From: Puteibacter caeruleilacunae
Lineage (GTDB): Bacteria > Bacteroidota > Bacteroidia > Bacteroidales > Prolixibacteraceae
DNA length: 64,000 nt
Reading direction: 5' to 3'
Assembly (NCBI GenBank): GCA_005217565.1
Contig: SJCO01000001.1
Coordinates: 685,893-749,892, forward strand
The position numbers were made by a program, and so were the translations under genes. Positions 18,284 to 26,394 of this stretch are shown here, in pieces; the stretch's first letter is position 1, and each line of letters starts with the position of its first letter. The notes beneath the pieces are model-generated. The model searched no databases, was not told the origin of the DNA, and saw nothing but the letters and a program-made list of their open reading frames with translations.

Positions 18284-18352
18284 TTTTTAGATCTGGTAAT
18301 GAATACTCGAAGGAACCTTCGAGAGTGGTGAAGGTATGATATTTTTAGATCT
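18284..18352 (-). promoter_or_regulatory. Candidate operator: palindrome flanked by two direct repeats
   Basis: Upstream of the leftward sulfatase. CTCGAAGGAACCTTCGAG (18306-18323) has 8-bp arms around a 2-nt centre. TTTTTAGATCT occurs on each side, at 18284-18294 and 18342-18352, 58 bp apart. This symmetrical layout directly ahead of the sulfatase start at 18271 fits a dimeric regulator site, but no regulator is assigned. Confidence 0.5.
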
Positions 18353-18409
18353 TTAGCAAAACGTGTATGAGAATTTAAAGCTCAGATATTGAGCATAAAG
18401 AGCAATAGA

Positions 18410-18452
18410 AATATAGGTTGACCAAACATGAATTATTCGATCAACCTATATT
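18410..18452 (-). terminator. Terminator of the leftward signalling operon
   Basis: A perfect 12-bp stem (18410-18421 with 18441-18452) directly after the stop of the STN-repeat gene, followed on the minus strand by TTCTATT. Confidence 0.75.
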
Positions 18453-18454
18453 GT

Positions 18455-20296
18455 TTAAAATCTTATTCCAAGTTGCCATCCTAGCCAATACTTATCTTTG
18501 CGAGTATTGACCGCTTTGTCTAAATAGTAATTACCATAAAAGATGTTGTTTTTGCTGGATAATGAGGGATTTGCTACGGTGTCTTGTTCTTTGTCAGGAC
18601 TGCAGAAATTGAACGAAGGACCAGTACTTAAAGTTGCCTTGTCAGTCAATTTAAAATTCAGTCCTAATTGAGCACGAACCAAGTCTCCCGCAAATACATC
18701 ATAATCAGAATCAGTATTGAAAAGAGCTGATCCAGATACATCAATATTCACCGAGAAGTTGCGCTGAGGATTACTTGTTATACCCATTCCATAAGCTGCA
18801 TTCAGGTATTTTCCTGCTCCAATCTTCAGAAAGCTATAAAACTTCTTCCCTCCTGTTTTGTATGCTGCATTGATGTAAAAACACTCATCGGTTGAGAATT
18901 CCAATACCTGGTAACCATTTCTAATGATGTTTATTAATCCGATAGGAAATCCATCATCAATAGTGTCAGCAACATTAATCAATCCTATCTGAATTCCACG
19001 GAGTTTATGGGTGCGGTTGTATAATCCCGCAGCCTGAATTCCATTTGTTGTTCCTCGTACCCTATTAATACCTCCTGTAATCTGCACTCCATCAATGGAG
19101 TTAGCCTGATTGTAGATTCCACTAGCCTGAAAGTTCATTTGTTCTCCACCGTGCAGGTTAATACCTCCACTAAATTGTCCATTCCAACCTTTCGTTTTTA
19201 GGGTATCCATTGATTTTGCTGCTGCAATATTGACAGCACCTGCAATTTGAAGTCCTTTTATATCTCCTTTAACCTGATTGACAGCACCTGATGTTTGTAC
19301 ACCATGCATATTACCCAGGATGGTGTTAACGGCACCAGCAACTTGAACACCATTTACATTCTCACCAACAACATTAACAGCTCCTGATACCTGAACGCCA
19401 TTGATGCTTTTCCTGGTAATATTGGCAACAGAACCAATCTCTACTCCATTAACTTTTGCAGAATAACCAGCAATGATGTTAAAAGAGAATTTATTGGTGA
19501 CTAGTCCGTTTGCCAGTCGGTTTGTTCCCCATGATGGCAAGAATGAGACCTGCACAAATCGTACCTCCTCAACATTCAAGTTGTTCGAAACATATAGTGC
19601 TTTTTGAGGTACCATCATATTGACCAATCCAAAATCACCTAATGTTTTGTTGGTATATGCCCAGTTGATCGACTTCGGACTAAGTGATGCTAACATAACT
19701 GGACGTTCTCTTACGATTGGTTGCCATGGGTTCAACATGATATCCATCCGCTTGTCTTTTGCTGGTTGTACATAAACAACAGTGTCCTTATATCCTTTGC
19801 AGCTGAAGTTAATTCCCAATGTCTCTTCACCTGTTAATCGCAGCATGTATTTCCCGTCAGGATTAGTAATAAACAGTGCCTGTCGGTTTATTTCATATAC
19901 AATGGCATTTTCTAAAGGATTACCACTTGAATCAGTAATTATCCCTGAAAGCAACCACATTTTATTGCCCATTGCATTTTTATCCTTGGCTTGCAGAATG
20001 ACATGTGAGCCAATAACCTTGTAGGTGAATCGATCTTGAAAAAGTTCATCAAGGATATCTTTCAGGCGTCGTTGTTTACCACTAAATGATACCATTCTTG
20101 AAGGATCAATATCTAATGCATCATATGAGAAGTTAAAGCCAACTAACTTCTCTAAGATAAACATGGTAGTCTCTGTACTTTGGTTCGTTACCTGAAAATT
20201 GATTTTCTTCTTAAGGTAATTCTGAGCAGTAGAGGACACGCTCAAACAAAGTCCGATAACGAACAAACTCAATATGATATTTATTTTATTCTTCAT
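18455..20296 (-). CDS. Secreted STN-domain protein with 16-residue GVQxxGAVN repeats
   Basis: A 613-residue protein with signal peptide (1-25), STN domain (about 31-103), a CarboxypepD_reg-like beta-sandwich (about 115-190), a linker, and a repeat domain (about 283-441) built on the pattern xGVQxxGAVN, of the kind seen in LA_2272-type surface proteins. The last 150 residues look like outer-membrane beta-strands and end in RF. The start was set at 20296: its ATG overlaps the last 11 nt of fecR, which indicates translational coupling; a longer form would add 22 residues ahead of the signal peptide. STN domains normally contact FecR in the periplasm, so this protein, rather than the receptor of the operon, may pass the signal. 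That role is inference. Confidence 0.85.
   Translation of the reverse strand: MKNKINIILSLFVIGLCLSVSSTAQNYLKKKINFQVTNQSTETTMFILEKLVGFNFSYDALDIDPSRMVSFSGKQRRLKDILDELFQDRFTYKVIGSHVILQAKDKNAMGNKMWLLSGIITDSSGNPLENAIVYEINRQALFITNPDGKYMLRLTGEETLGINFSCKGYKDTVVYVQPAKDKRMDIMLNPWQPIVRERPVMLASLSPKSINWAYTNKTLGDFGLVNMMVPQKALYVSNNLNVEEVRFVQVSFLPSWGTNRLANGLVTNKFSFNIIAGYSAKVNGVEIGSVANITRKSINGVQVSGAVNVVGENVNGVQVAGAVNTILGNMHGVQTSGAVNQVKGDIKGLQIAGAVNIAAAKSMDTLKTKGWNGQFSGGINLHGGEQMNFQASGIYNQANSIDGVQITGGINRVRGTTNGIQAAGLYNRTHKLRGIQIGLINVADTIDDGFPIGLINIIRNGYQVLEFSTDECFYINAAYKTGGKKFYSFLKIGAGKYLNAAYGMGITSNPQRNFSVNIDVSGSALFNTDSDYDVFAGDLVRAQLGLNFKLTDKATLSTGPSFNFCSPDKEQDTVANPSLSSKNNIFYGNYYLDKAVNTRKDKYWLGWQLGIRF
18974..19450 (-). 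repeat. Coding repeats of 16-residue period
   Basis: Within the STN-repeat protein. Units begin at residues 283, 299, 315, 331 and 347 with exact 16-residue spacing (NGVEIGSVAN, NGVQVSGAVN, NGVQVAGAVN, HGVQTSGAVN, KGLQIAGAVN). After an insertion come further units near 372, 388, 402, 418 and 433. The regularity suggests a solenoid or beta-helix. Confidence 0.85.
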
Positions 20297-21308
20297 TGTC
20301 TGCTTCTTCGATTGTATAAGTATTACCGTTCTTCGAGTAATTGAAATTAAGTGTTTCAGCAATTACTTTAATAATATAGTCAAAATCTTTATCGATGAAT
20401 GCACTGGAATAGGACAGGTTGTTGATCAGATCATTTTCAGAAATAATCTCTACTTTGTAGCAGGTTTCCAATGCACTAAATACCTCTTTGAGTGAATTGT
20501 TTCTAAAGCTCAGACGCTTATCGAGCCAGAATAGAGCCGATGAGTTACTCGCCAGTCGTACTATGTTATTCTGTTTCAATGAGATCAATGCCTCTTCATT
20601 ATGAACAAGGATCATTCGTACTGTGTCGTTTGTATTTTGCTCAGGATAGAACAGTTCAACTTTTCCACTGTTTACAGTAACAGCAATGTCATTGTTCTCC
20701 CTAATCTTCACATTGAAGCTTGTTCCAAGCACTTTCACTCCACCTATTCCTGCATTTACAATAAATGGTCGCAACGTATCACGTTTCACTTTAAAATAAG
20801 CCTCTCCTTGCAGTTTAACTGTTCGCTGATTATCATCTGCTGTATCATAAGTGATTTGAGCATTCCTGTTTAACGAGACTACAGTACCATCAGGAAGGGT
20901 GTTGTGAAGGACCGTTGGTTTGTTGTTGTCCACGATATACTGTGGTTCAGGTTTATACACTTTAAGCAGACTGAAAATTCCAATCAGAATAAGAGCCGAT
21001 GCTGCTATCGATGTATAGATTAACAATCGTTTGGTCGCTGGATTTCTGCGAGATCGTGATTCTCCCTGTTCAAAATATTTGATTCTATTTGATAGCTTTT
21101 GCCATCCTTTATATTTATTCACAGAGATGGGACGAGGATCTAGTTTTCCTGTTTCCAGCCATACCTGCTCCAATTGATCAAGATAGCGACGATTACCTTC
21201 GCTGTCATCCAGCCAGTCGATTATTTGCTTTTGTTCCTCCTGGTCTAATTCTCCAAGTAAGAAGCTTGCAAGTCGGCCATCATCTATATGTTTATTTTTG
21301 TGTGTCAT
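20286..21308 (-). CDS. FecR-type anti-sigma factor
   Basis: A 340-residue inner-membrane regulator that holds and releases the ECF sigma encoded just upstream. It has a cytoplasmic N-terminal segment, one membrane helix (about 90-112, LLIYTSIAASALILIGIFSLL), a FecR domain (TLPDGTVVSLNRNAQITYD, VLGTSFNVK) and a DUF4974-type C-terminal part (SFRNNSLKEVFSALETCYKVEI). Its stop codon lies within the next gene's start region (11-nt overlap), and it begins 41 nt after the sigma gene, so all are one operon. Confidence 0.94.
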   Translation of the reverse strand: MTHKNKHIDDGRLASFLLGELDQEEQKQIIDWLDDSEGNRRYLDQLEQVWLETGKLDPRPISVNKYKGWQKLSNRIKYFEQGESRSRRNPATKRLLIYTSIAASALILIGIFSLLKVYKPEPQYIVDNNKPTVLHNTLPDGTVVSLNRNAQITYDTADDNQRTVKLQGEAYFKVKRDTLRPFIVNAGIGGVKVLGTSFNVKIRENNDIAVTVNSGKVELFYPEQNTNDTVRMILVHNEEALISLKQNNIVRLASNSSALFWLDKRLSFRNNSLKEVFSALETCYKVEIISENDLINNLSYSSAFIDKDFDYIIKVIAETLNFNYSKNGNTYTIEEADNEE

Positions 21309-21349
21309 TGTGTTCTGTTTCTGATACTTTCGATTAAACTTCTTATTTG

Positions 21350-22000
21350 TTAAGCAAGGACTGTTAGTTGAAGAAAAAACTGTCCTAAAAACAGCAAAAT
21401 AAGCGGAAGGTAGTCTTCAAGTTCTTCTCGAAGGAACTTTAAAGCTTTTCCCATTTGGTTTTCCACAGTTTTTACCGAAATATTCAATCGCTCAGCAATC
21501 TCTTTATATTTTAAATGTTCGTATCTGCTTAGAATAAAGATTTTTCTTCTTTGCTCAGGAAGGGCGTCAATGCTATCTCTGATTTTCTTTTCAAGCTCTG
21601 TGACTGCCGAATAATCGATATCACGATTTTCCTCATAACTAATTTCTTCCTGATTATGAAGCTTATAGTTTTCGCGAATCCCTATATGCTTAATCAGACT
21701 TAAACATGCATTTCTTACCGACCTGAACATGTATGACTCCAACGAGCTATCTATCTGAATTGTCGTTCGGTTTACCCATAATTTGAAGAATACATCCTGT
21801 ACAACCTCTTCAGAGGCTTCATCTTCTTTAAGAAAGTTAAAGGCATACGCACACAGTCGACTGTATTGGTCGTTGAATAACGATTCCAATCCTTCTTTGT
21901 CGATACAAATTGATTGTATGGTATTAGTTGAAGTCACCGTATCTGCTGATTGATTAAACAAAGTTACGTTATTTTTAGAAGTATAAGATATAATAGACAT
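21350..22000 (-). CDS. ECF RNA polymerase sigma factor
   Basis: A sigma-70 family extracytoplasmic-function factor of about 216 residues. Region 2 is LESLFNDQYSRLCAYAFNFL followed by EEVVQDVFFKLWVN; region 4 is LPEQRRKIFILSRYEHLKYKEIAERL followed by SVKTVENQMGKAL. The C-terminus is a hydrophobic tail. A much longer frame is open, but it runs antiparallel in meaning to the end of the receptor gene; the ATG at 22000 gives normal ECF length and overlaps the receptor's last 26 nt. No ribosome-binding site is evident. Confidence 0.88.
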   Translation of the reverse strand: MSIISYTSKNNVTLFNQSADTVTSTNTIQSICIDKEGLESLFNDQYSRLCAYAFNFLKEDEASEEVVQDVFFKLWVNRTTIQIDSSLESYMFRSVRNACLSLIKHIGIRENYKLHNQEEISYEENRDIDYSAVTELEKKIRDSIDALPEQRRKIFILSRYEHLKYKEIAERLNISVKTVENQMGKALKFLREELEDYLPLILLFLGQFFLQLTVLA

Positions 22001-24332
22001 TAGGAAAGATTGATAATTGTTCGGCATATTCAATTTCACGAGTTGCCTTGTTGTAGCGTTCCATGATGTTTGCGCTATGATTGGTAGCATTCTTAAGTTC
22101 CAGTTTAAATTCATGCCTTGTTTTCTTTCTATTAAGCTTGTAATTGAAGGAAACATTCAAAATGAATATGTCGTCTCCACGTTCAGTAAACTGCCTTGTT
22201 GAATCGTAGATTGTTTCTCCGGCAGCGCGACTAAGAGCAAGATCAACAGGAGTGTAATACTGAGCCCCACTAAATGTGACTTTACTATTTATTCCAAACC
22301 TGTTTTGATCGTTATCACCAACTTTGAATTCCTTCCCAAAAAGGAAGTCTAATTTGTATTTCCCATTATATCTTGAATTACGTTCAGTACCATCAAGTGC
22401 AGTAAACTTGGCGTCATACAATGATCCTGTAAGTAGGTAATAGAAGTCGTTGTTATAAAACTTTTCAAGCGTTAATTCTACACCATAGTTTTTTCCTGTT
22501 CCTTCATTCACAAAATCATAAGTCGGCAGGCTTTCACGGATATCTTGTAAAACGATTTTGCTATTAGGATTATTCTCTACTGCCAAGTCATATAGGTACT
22601 GATAATATCCCTCTATTTTAAAGTGTAAATTGTCACTGAGTTGATTGTTGTATCCAACTACATAGTGGCGTGCTTTACTCATCTCCAAATCGGTATTTGG
22701 CTTGTAAAATCCATTGTCTCCAGGCAATTGGACAAAGTATGTAGAGAAGCTTTCCAACTTACTATGCATGCCAAATCCAAAGGATAATGATTGTTTGGGT
22801 GTAAATTGATATTTAATACCCATTCGTGGTTCTATTGTATAATCATCATTGAGTTTGAAGTATTGAGAATGTACACCAGTGATTAACGATAGGTTGGTGG
22901 CGATTCGATATTTCCAGTTAATAAAAGCCTGATACAGGCCTGAATTGCCCTCACTGTCAAGATCAGTGGTGAAGGATCCTGTATTTCTATAATCGTTCTC
23001 GTTAAATACTTCAAAGCCTAATCGCGTGTACTCTATTCCTGCCTTCAAGCTATGACGAGCATTCAGCTTAGAGTTCAATGTTGATTGGAATTTTAGATAG
23101 CTCTCCTGGTAGTCTTCTCTTAATGCGATAAACGAGGTCTGATCATCGGGAAATAATTTCGACTCATAATGACTATTTGTTTTCGACCAGGCGATGGTAT
23201 TTTTAATGTATGATTTGTCACTTAAAGGTAGAAGATTCGATAGTCCAACAACAGCCAGATCAGCTTTCATTCTGTTTTCTTCAAGCGTAACAGTCTCCTC
23301 ATCATTCTTCTCGGTGTTCAACATGTTGTTTTTACCGAATAAACCAAAGACTGTAAAATTCCCAAGCTTTTTCGATGGTAAGGATAATTTGAATGATCCA
23401 TCCTGATATTTAGGAATACCATCAAAATCAACGATTCCTGCGTTACTTAGCAATTCTAAAGATGAATAACGATAATTAGCAAGGTATGATCCTCCATAGC
23501 CTGCTTTAACGGGACCCTCTATTGTAAAGTCGGTTCCTGTTGTGCTAAAACCAAATGTTTGTTCATGCTTTGCATTGTTTCCATTGCGGAACTTAATATC
23601 AAAGATTCCTGAAAAGGCATTTCCATATTCTGCTGTAAATGCTCCTGTGAAGAAGTCTGAATTTCGTAGCATATTGCTGTTGAGTGCATTTACTGCACCA
23701 CCTGTAGAGCCAGCATCGGCAAAATGATTAGGATTTGGAATTTCTATTCCTTCCAATCTCCATTGTATTCCTTTAGGTGAATTTCCGCGAACGATTATTT
23801 CATTGGATCCTTCTCCATCAGATGAAACACCTGCAAAGGCCGACACAGCTCTAGCCGGATCATTCAGCGAACCGCTATAGCGACTGGCTTCTTCAATGGT
23901 GAAAGCTTGTCCGCTTACAGTGGCCATCTTATTGAGTGTTTCGTGCTTGGCGGTCTTGGCTTTTACCTGTACCTCTCCAAGATTGGTGAGTGATTCGGTA
24001 AGCTCGATGTGTAATACTAATTCCTTGGCAGTACCTACTTCCAGGTTGGAGAGTAATTGTGTTTCATACCCCAGACAGCTTACTTGTAGTGATACTCTAC
24101 CAATAGGTACGTTCTCCAGAATAAAGTTACCATCAGCATCACTTGCTGTTCCATGAATAGGATCGGAATCAATGATCACCACATTAGCTCCAGGGAGTGG
24201 TTGCTTTGTATCATGGTCTACAATATTTCCTCTAATCGTTTGATAATATTTGGCGTCGATGGGAGAGGAGTAAACGTACATCCCCTTTACTATTGCCATA
24301 ATCACTAACACAAGGTATTTTCCAGTCTTCAT
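21975..24332 (-). CDS. TonB-dependent outer-membrane receptor without SusD partner
   Basis: A 785-residue receptor with signal peptide (1-22), CarboxypepD_reg-like domain (about 32-115, IRGNIVDHDTKQPLPGANVVI), plug domain (about 140-250) and beta-barrel ending in Phe. It is shorter than SusC proteins, lacks the VAVGYG motif and has no susD next to it. It is the first gene of an operon with an ECF sigma, FecR and the STN-repeat protein. It lacks its own STN domain, so sigma control would need a separate STN partner, which the last gene of the operon provides. The ligand is unknown; a metal-chelate, peptide or sugar are all possible. Confidence 0.9.
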   Translation of the reverse strand: MKTGKYLVLVIMAIVKGMYVYSSPIDAKYYQTIRGNIVDHDTKQPLPGANVVIIDSDPIHGTASDADGNFILENVPIGRVSLQVSCLGYETQLLSNLEVGTAKELVLHIELTESLTNLGEVQVKAKTAKHETLNKMATVSGQAFTIEEASRYSGSLNDPARAVSAFAGVSSDGEGSNEIIVRGNSPKGIQWRLEGIEIPNPNHFADAGSTGGAVNALNSNMLRNSDFFTGAFTAEYGNAFSGIFDIKFRNGNNAKHEQTFGFSTTGTDFTIEGPVKAGYGGSYLANYRYSSLELLSNAGIVDFDGIPKYQDGSFKLSLPSKKLGNFTVFGLFGKNNMLNTEKNDEETVTLEENRMKADLAVVGLSNLLPLSDKSYIKNTIAWSKTNSHYESKLFPDDQTSFIALREDYQESYLKFQSTLNSKLNARHSLKAGIEYTRLGFEVFNENDYRNTGSFTTDLDSEGNSGLYQAFINWKYRIATNLSLITGVHSQYFKLNDDYTIEPRMGIKYQFTPKQSLSFGFGMHSKLESFSTYFVQLPGDNGFYKPNTDLEMSKARHYVVGYNNQLSDNLHFKIEGYYQYLYDLAVENNPNSKIVLQDIRESLPTYDFVNEGTGKNYGVELTLEKFYNNDFYYLLTGSLYDAKFTALDGTERNSRYNGKYKLDFLFGKEFKVGDNDQNRFGINSKVTFSGAQYYTPVDLALSRAAGETIYDSTRQFTERGDDIFILNVSFNYKLNRKKTRHEFKLELKNATNHSANIMERYNKATREIEYAEQLSIFPNVYYILYF

Positions 24333-24456
24333 AATGTTTTATCAACTCTTTATTGTTAAAATCATCAGGAAGACGAACGTGTTTTAATTTACCCCTATCG
24401 TGAAATGAAATTTTTTTTGAAAAATGTAAATTGGCAATCAGAATGAAGTAAAATAA

Positions 24457-24509
24457 ACACCGCCAGCATGAGATGTGCATTTCTTTGTAGTTGCGCATAC
24501 CGGCGGTGT
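24457..24509 (-). terminator. Terminator-like hairpin after GH172 gene
   Basis: Outer arms ACACCGCC at 24457-24464 and the complement at 24502-24509, with an inner 7-bp pairing (24473-24479 with 24492-24498). It starts 7 nt past the stop of the leftward GH172 gene and is followed on the minus strand by TTTATTTTAC. Confidence 0.65.
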
Positions 24510-24516
24510 ATATCAG

Positions 24517-25995
24517 TTATTTATCCCTATTGTTCAAGTAATAGAAGACAACACTTGAAAAACTAGCATCGCGATTGGGATTTTTATAAATGTTTGGTGT
24601 CCATTCCCATATCCATTTAATGCCATGATTAAATGTTAGAGTAGAATTCCAGAAAATTCGAGTATTCACTTCCTCTCCGAATTCGCTACCTCCGGATACA
24701 TATGCTGAAGATCTGTTAAAGTGCCCCCACGACATATCGAATAAGTCTTCGTGTCCTGTACCGTTCCAAATGTTGTTAGGGAAATTATTACACTCATCGA
24801 CAAAGATATGTTCATCAAGTTCTGGTTGACACTTAAAGTAATCCATGTATGCAATAATATGACCTTCACCTTTGATATCAAGAACCGAAAAACCATTCTT
24901 ATAGAAATATTCATTTAAAGGAGCTGTTGGAAATTTGGGTGTAGAACTTTTTAGAAAATAACTTCCACTGTTGTAATACCCATGAAGATATGATATCGGT
25001 TGTTTGTCGAATGACATGTCTTCAGTGAATATGGTCACAGGTATTTGTTGGTTATTGTCGGTATGATAGTTAAATACCAATTGTGCCGATTCCTTAAAAG
25101 GCATAGGTATATAAATGTATTTGCTTTGCTCATTGCGACCTAGCAGTAATGTTTGCTGGTTGTTCGACCCAAAACCAAGTTCTACAGGTATACTGACTGA
25201 TGGCATGGATTCGTGATCCCAAAATATCTCAAGGTGAAGATTAGAAAGTGTTGCAGAATCTGCATCAATTTCTATTCCTCGAATAACTGCACTACCATTT
25301 AATTTGATATCCTGAGATCCCTTCTTATTGAACGTAAGAGTTTTTTTCAACGTTTTGACGTTCTTTTTTGTGATATATGGATGTTCCATCTTAAAGACTT
25401 CGGCGACTTTGTGCCAACTCTTCAATTCTTGCTTATTTATCTTTCCTGAGAAACCAGTAATCTTTGTTGCCTTATCATTGAATAATTTCACATTTACAAT
25501 ATTGTAGTTGGGAACATCCAGCATAAAGCGAAAGCGTTTTTCGAATGGGATAGGAACATAGCTTATTCCAAACTTTTTCCCTTCTTCCTCACTCCTGACT
25601 ACCACTTGTGATAATGGAGGAGCAAAAGGAGTTTTACCATTAAAAAAATCAGCGGTTGGTCCCTCATAAATAACTTTACCGTCTACTTCCACTTTCACAT
25701 TTCCCCATCCTCTGTTTAGTCGGTATGTCGACCATATGCGTGTTGCAACTCCAGGTCCTTTGCAATCGGTATAAACATGCCATTTATCTTCTTTGTAGAG
25801 GGCGTGAACGTCATCTGGATTATTACCATCACGATTAAATCCCGAGAATTGATAAGTCTTGTAGTCCTGTTTTTGCCAGAAATGATCTGTCGAAATCATT
25901 TGATCGAGTTCTGATGTTAGGTTGATATCCTGTGCTCTGGTGATTGGAATCATCGTAACTAACACTGATAAGCTGAGTAAAATCTTTTTAAGCAT
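24517..25995 (-). CDS. Secreted DUF2961 protein, GH172 family
   Basis: A 492-residue protein with a signal peptide (1-21, ending ITRAQ). GH172 members have a double jelly-roll and act on furanosides: characterised ones are alpha-D-arabinofuranosidases and difructose-anhydride enzymes. Seen here are the first jelly-roll (PGVATRIWSTYR, GPTADFFNGKTPFAPPLSQ), the second (LEIFWDHESMPSVSIPVELGF, YIYIPMPFKESAQLVF) and the conserved GTGHEDLF block that corresponds to GTGTEDYF in typical members. The Tyr to Phe/Leu variation is mild. It ends upstream of the receptor operon and is divergent from the hybrid regulator at 26395, so it may be a target of that regulator. Confidence 0.87.
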   Translation of the reverse strand: MLKKILLSLSVLVTMIPITRAQDINLTSELDQMISTDHFWQKQDYKTYQFSGFNRDGNNPDDVHALYKEDKWHVYTDCKGPGVATRIWSTYRLNRGWGNVKVEVDGKVIYEGPTADFFNGKTPFAPPLSQVVVRSEEEGKKFGISYVPIPFEKRFRFMLDVPNYNIVNVKLFNDKATKITGFSGKINKQELKSWHKVAEVFKMEHPYITKKNVKTLKKTLTFNKKGSQDIKLNGSAVIRGIEIDADSATLSNLHLEIFWDHESMPSVSIPVELGFGSNNQQTLLLGRNEQSKYIYIPMPFKESAQLVFNYHTDNNQQIPVTIFTEDMSFDKQPISYLHGYYNSGSYFLKSSTPKFPTAPLNEYFYKNGFSVLDIKGEGHIIAYMDYFKCQPELDEHIFVDECNNFPNNIWNGTGHEDLFDMSWGHFNRSSAYVSGGSEFGEEVNTRIFWNSTLTFNHGIKWIWEWTPNIYKNPNRDASFSSVVFYYLNNRDK

Positions 25996-26394
25996 TTCTT
26001 TCTTTTTAGTTTGATTAACAAGTAATGATTTGATTTATTGTTGCAATCCGCATGCGATAATTTATTCTTGAATTGTAGGATAAAGTTAGTTTATTATTGC
26101 TATGAAAATACGACTGACGACAAGGTGTGAAAAACTATGAGATTTGCCTTGGGAGGTGTATGTGGCAGATAATCAGTATTGTAGTTTGAAGGATTTATGG
26201 CTTCGATGAATTGCCAGGCGAATAGTATGAACGGAAATGCGATAAGAAATGGTGTTATTCAAATTGCTCTATCCATAAATATGACCGATATTTTATGGTG
26301 ATTCATTATTTTGTGGCACAAATGAAATTCTTTAGCTTTAACGATGTAATCTGTAACAAGGGGAATTGTTGCTAATTAAACATGTTCACCTGGA
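25996..26394. promoter_or_regulatory. Divergent intergenic region, GH172 / hybrid regulator
   Basis: 399 nt without a convincing gene. It must hold promoters for both directions. The best rightward candidate is TTATTTTG at 26306-26313, one mismatch from TAnnTTTG, with no good -33 partner. No strong repeats were seen. Confidence 0.4.

Noticed and set aside
18974-19450. CRISPR-like array
   Set aside because: The regular spacing comes from a 16-residue protein repeat in an open frame; there are no spacers or cas genes.
22001-22156. 52-residue N-terminal extension of the sigma gene
   Set aside because: It overlaps the end of the receptor gene by about 180 nt, and ECF factors start close to region 2.
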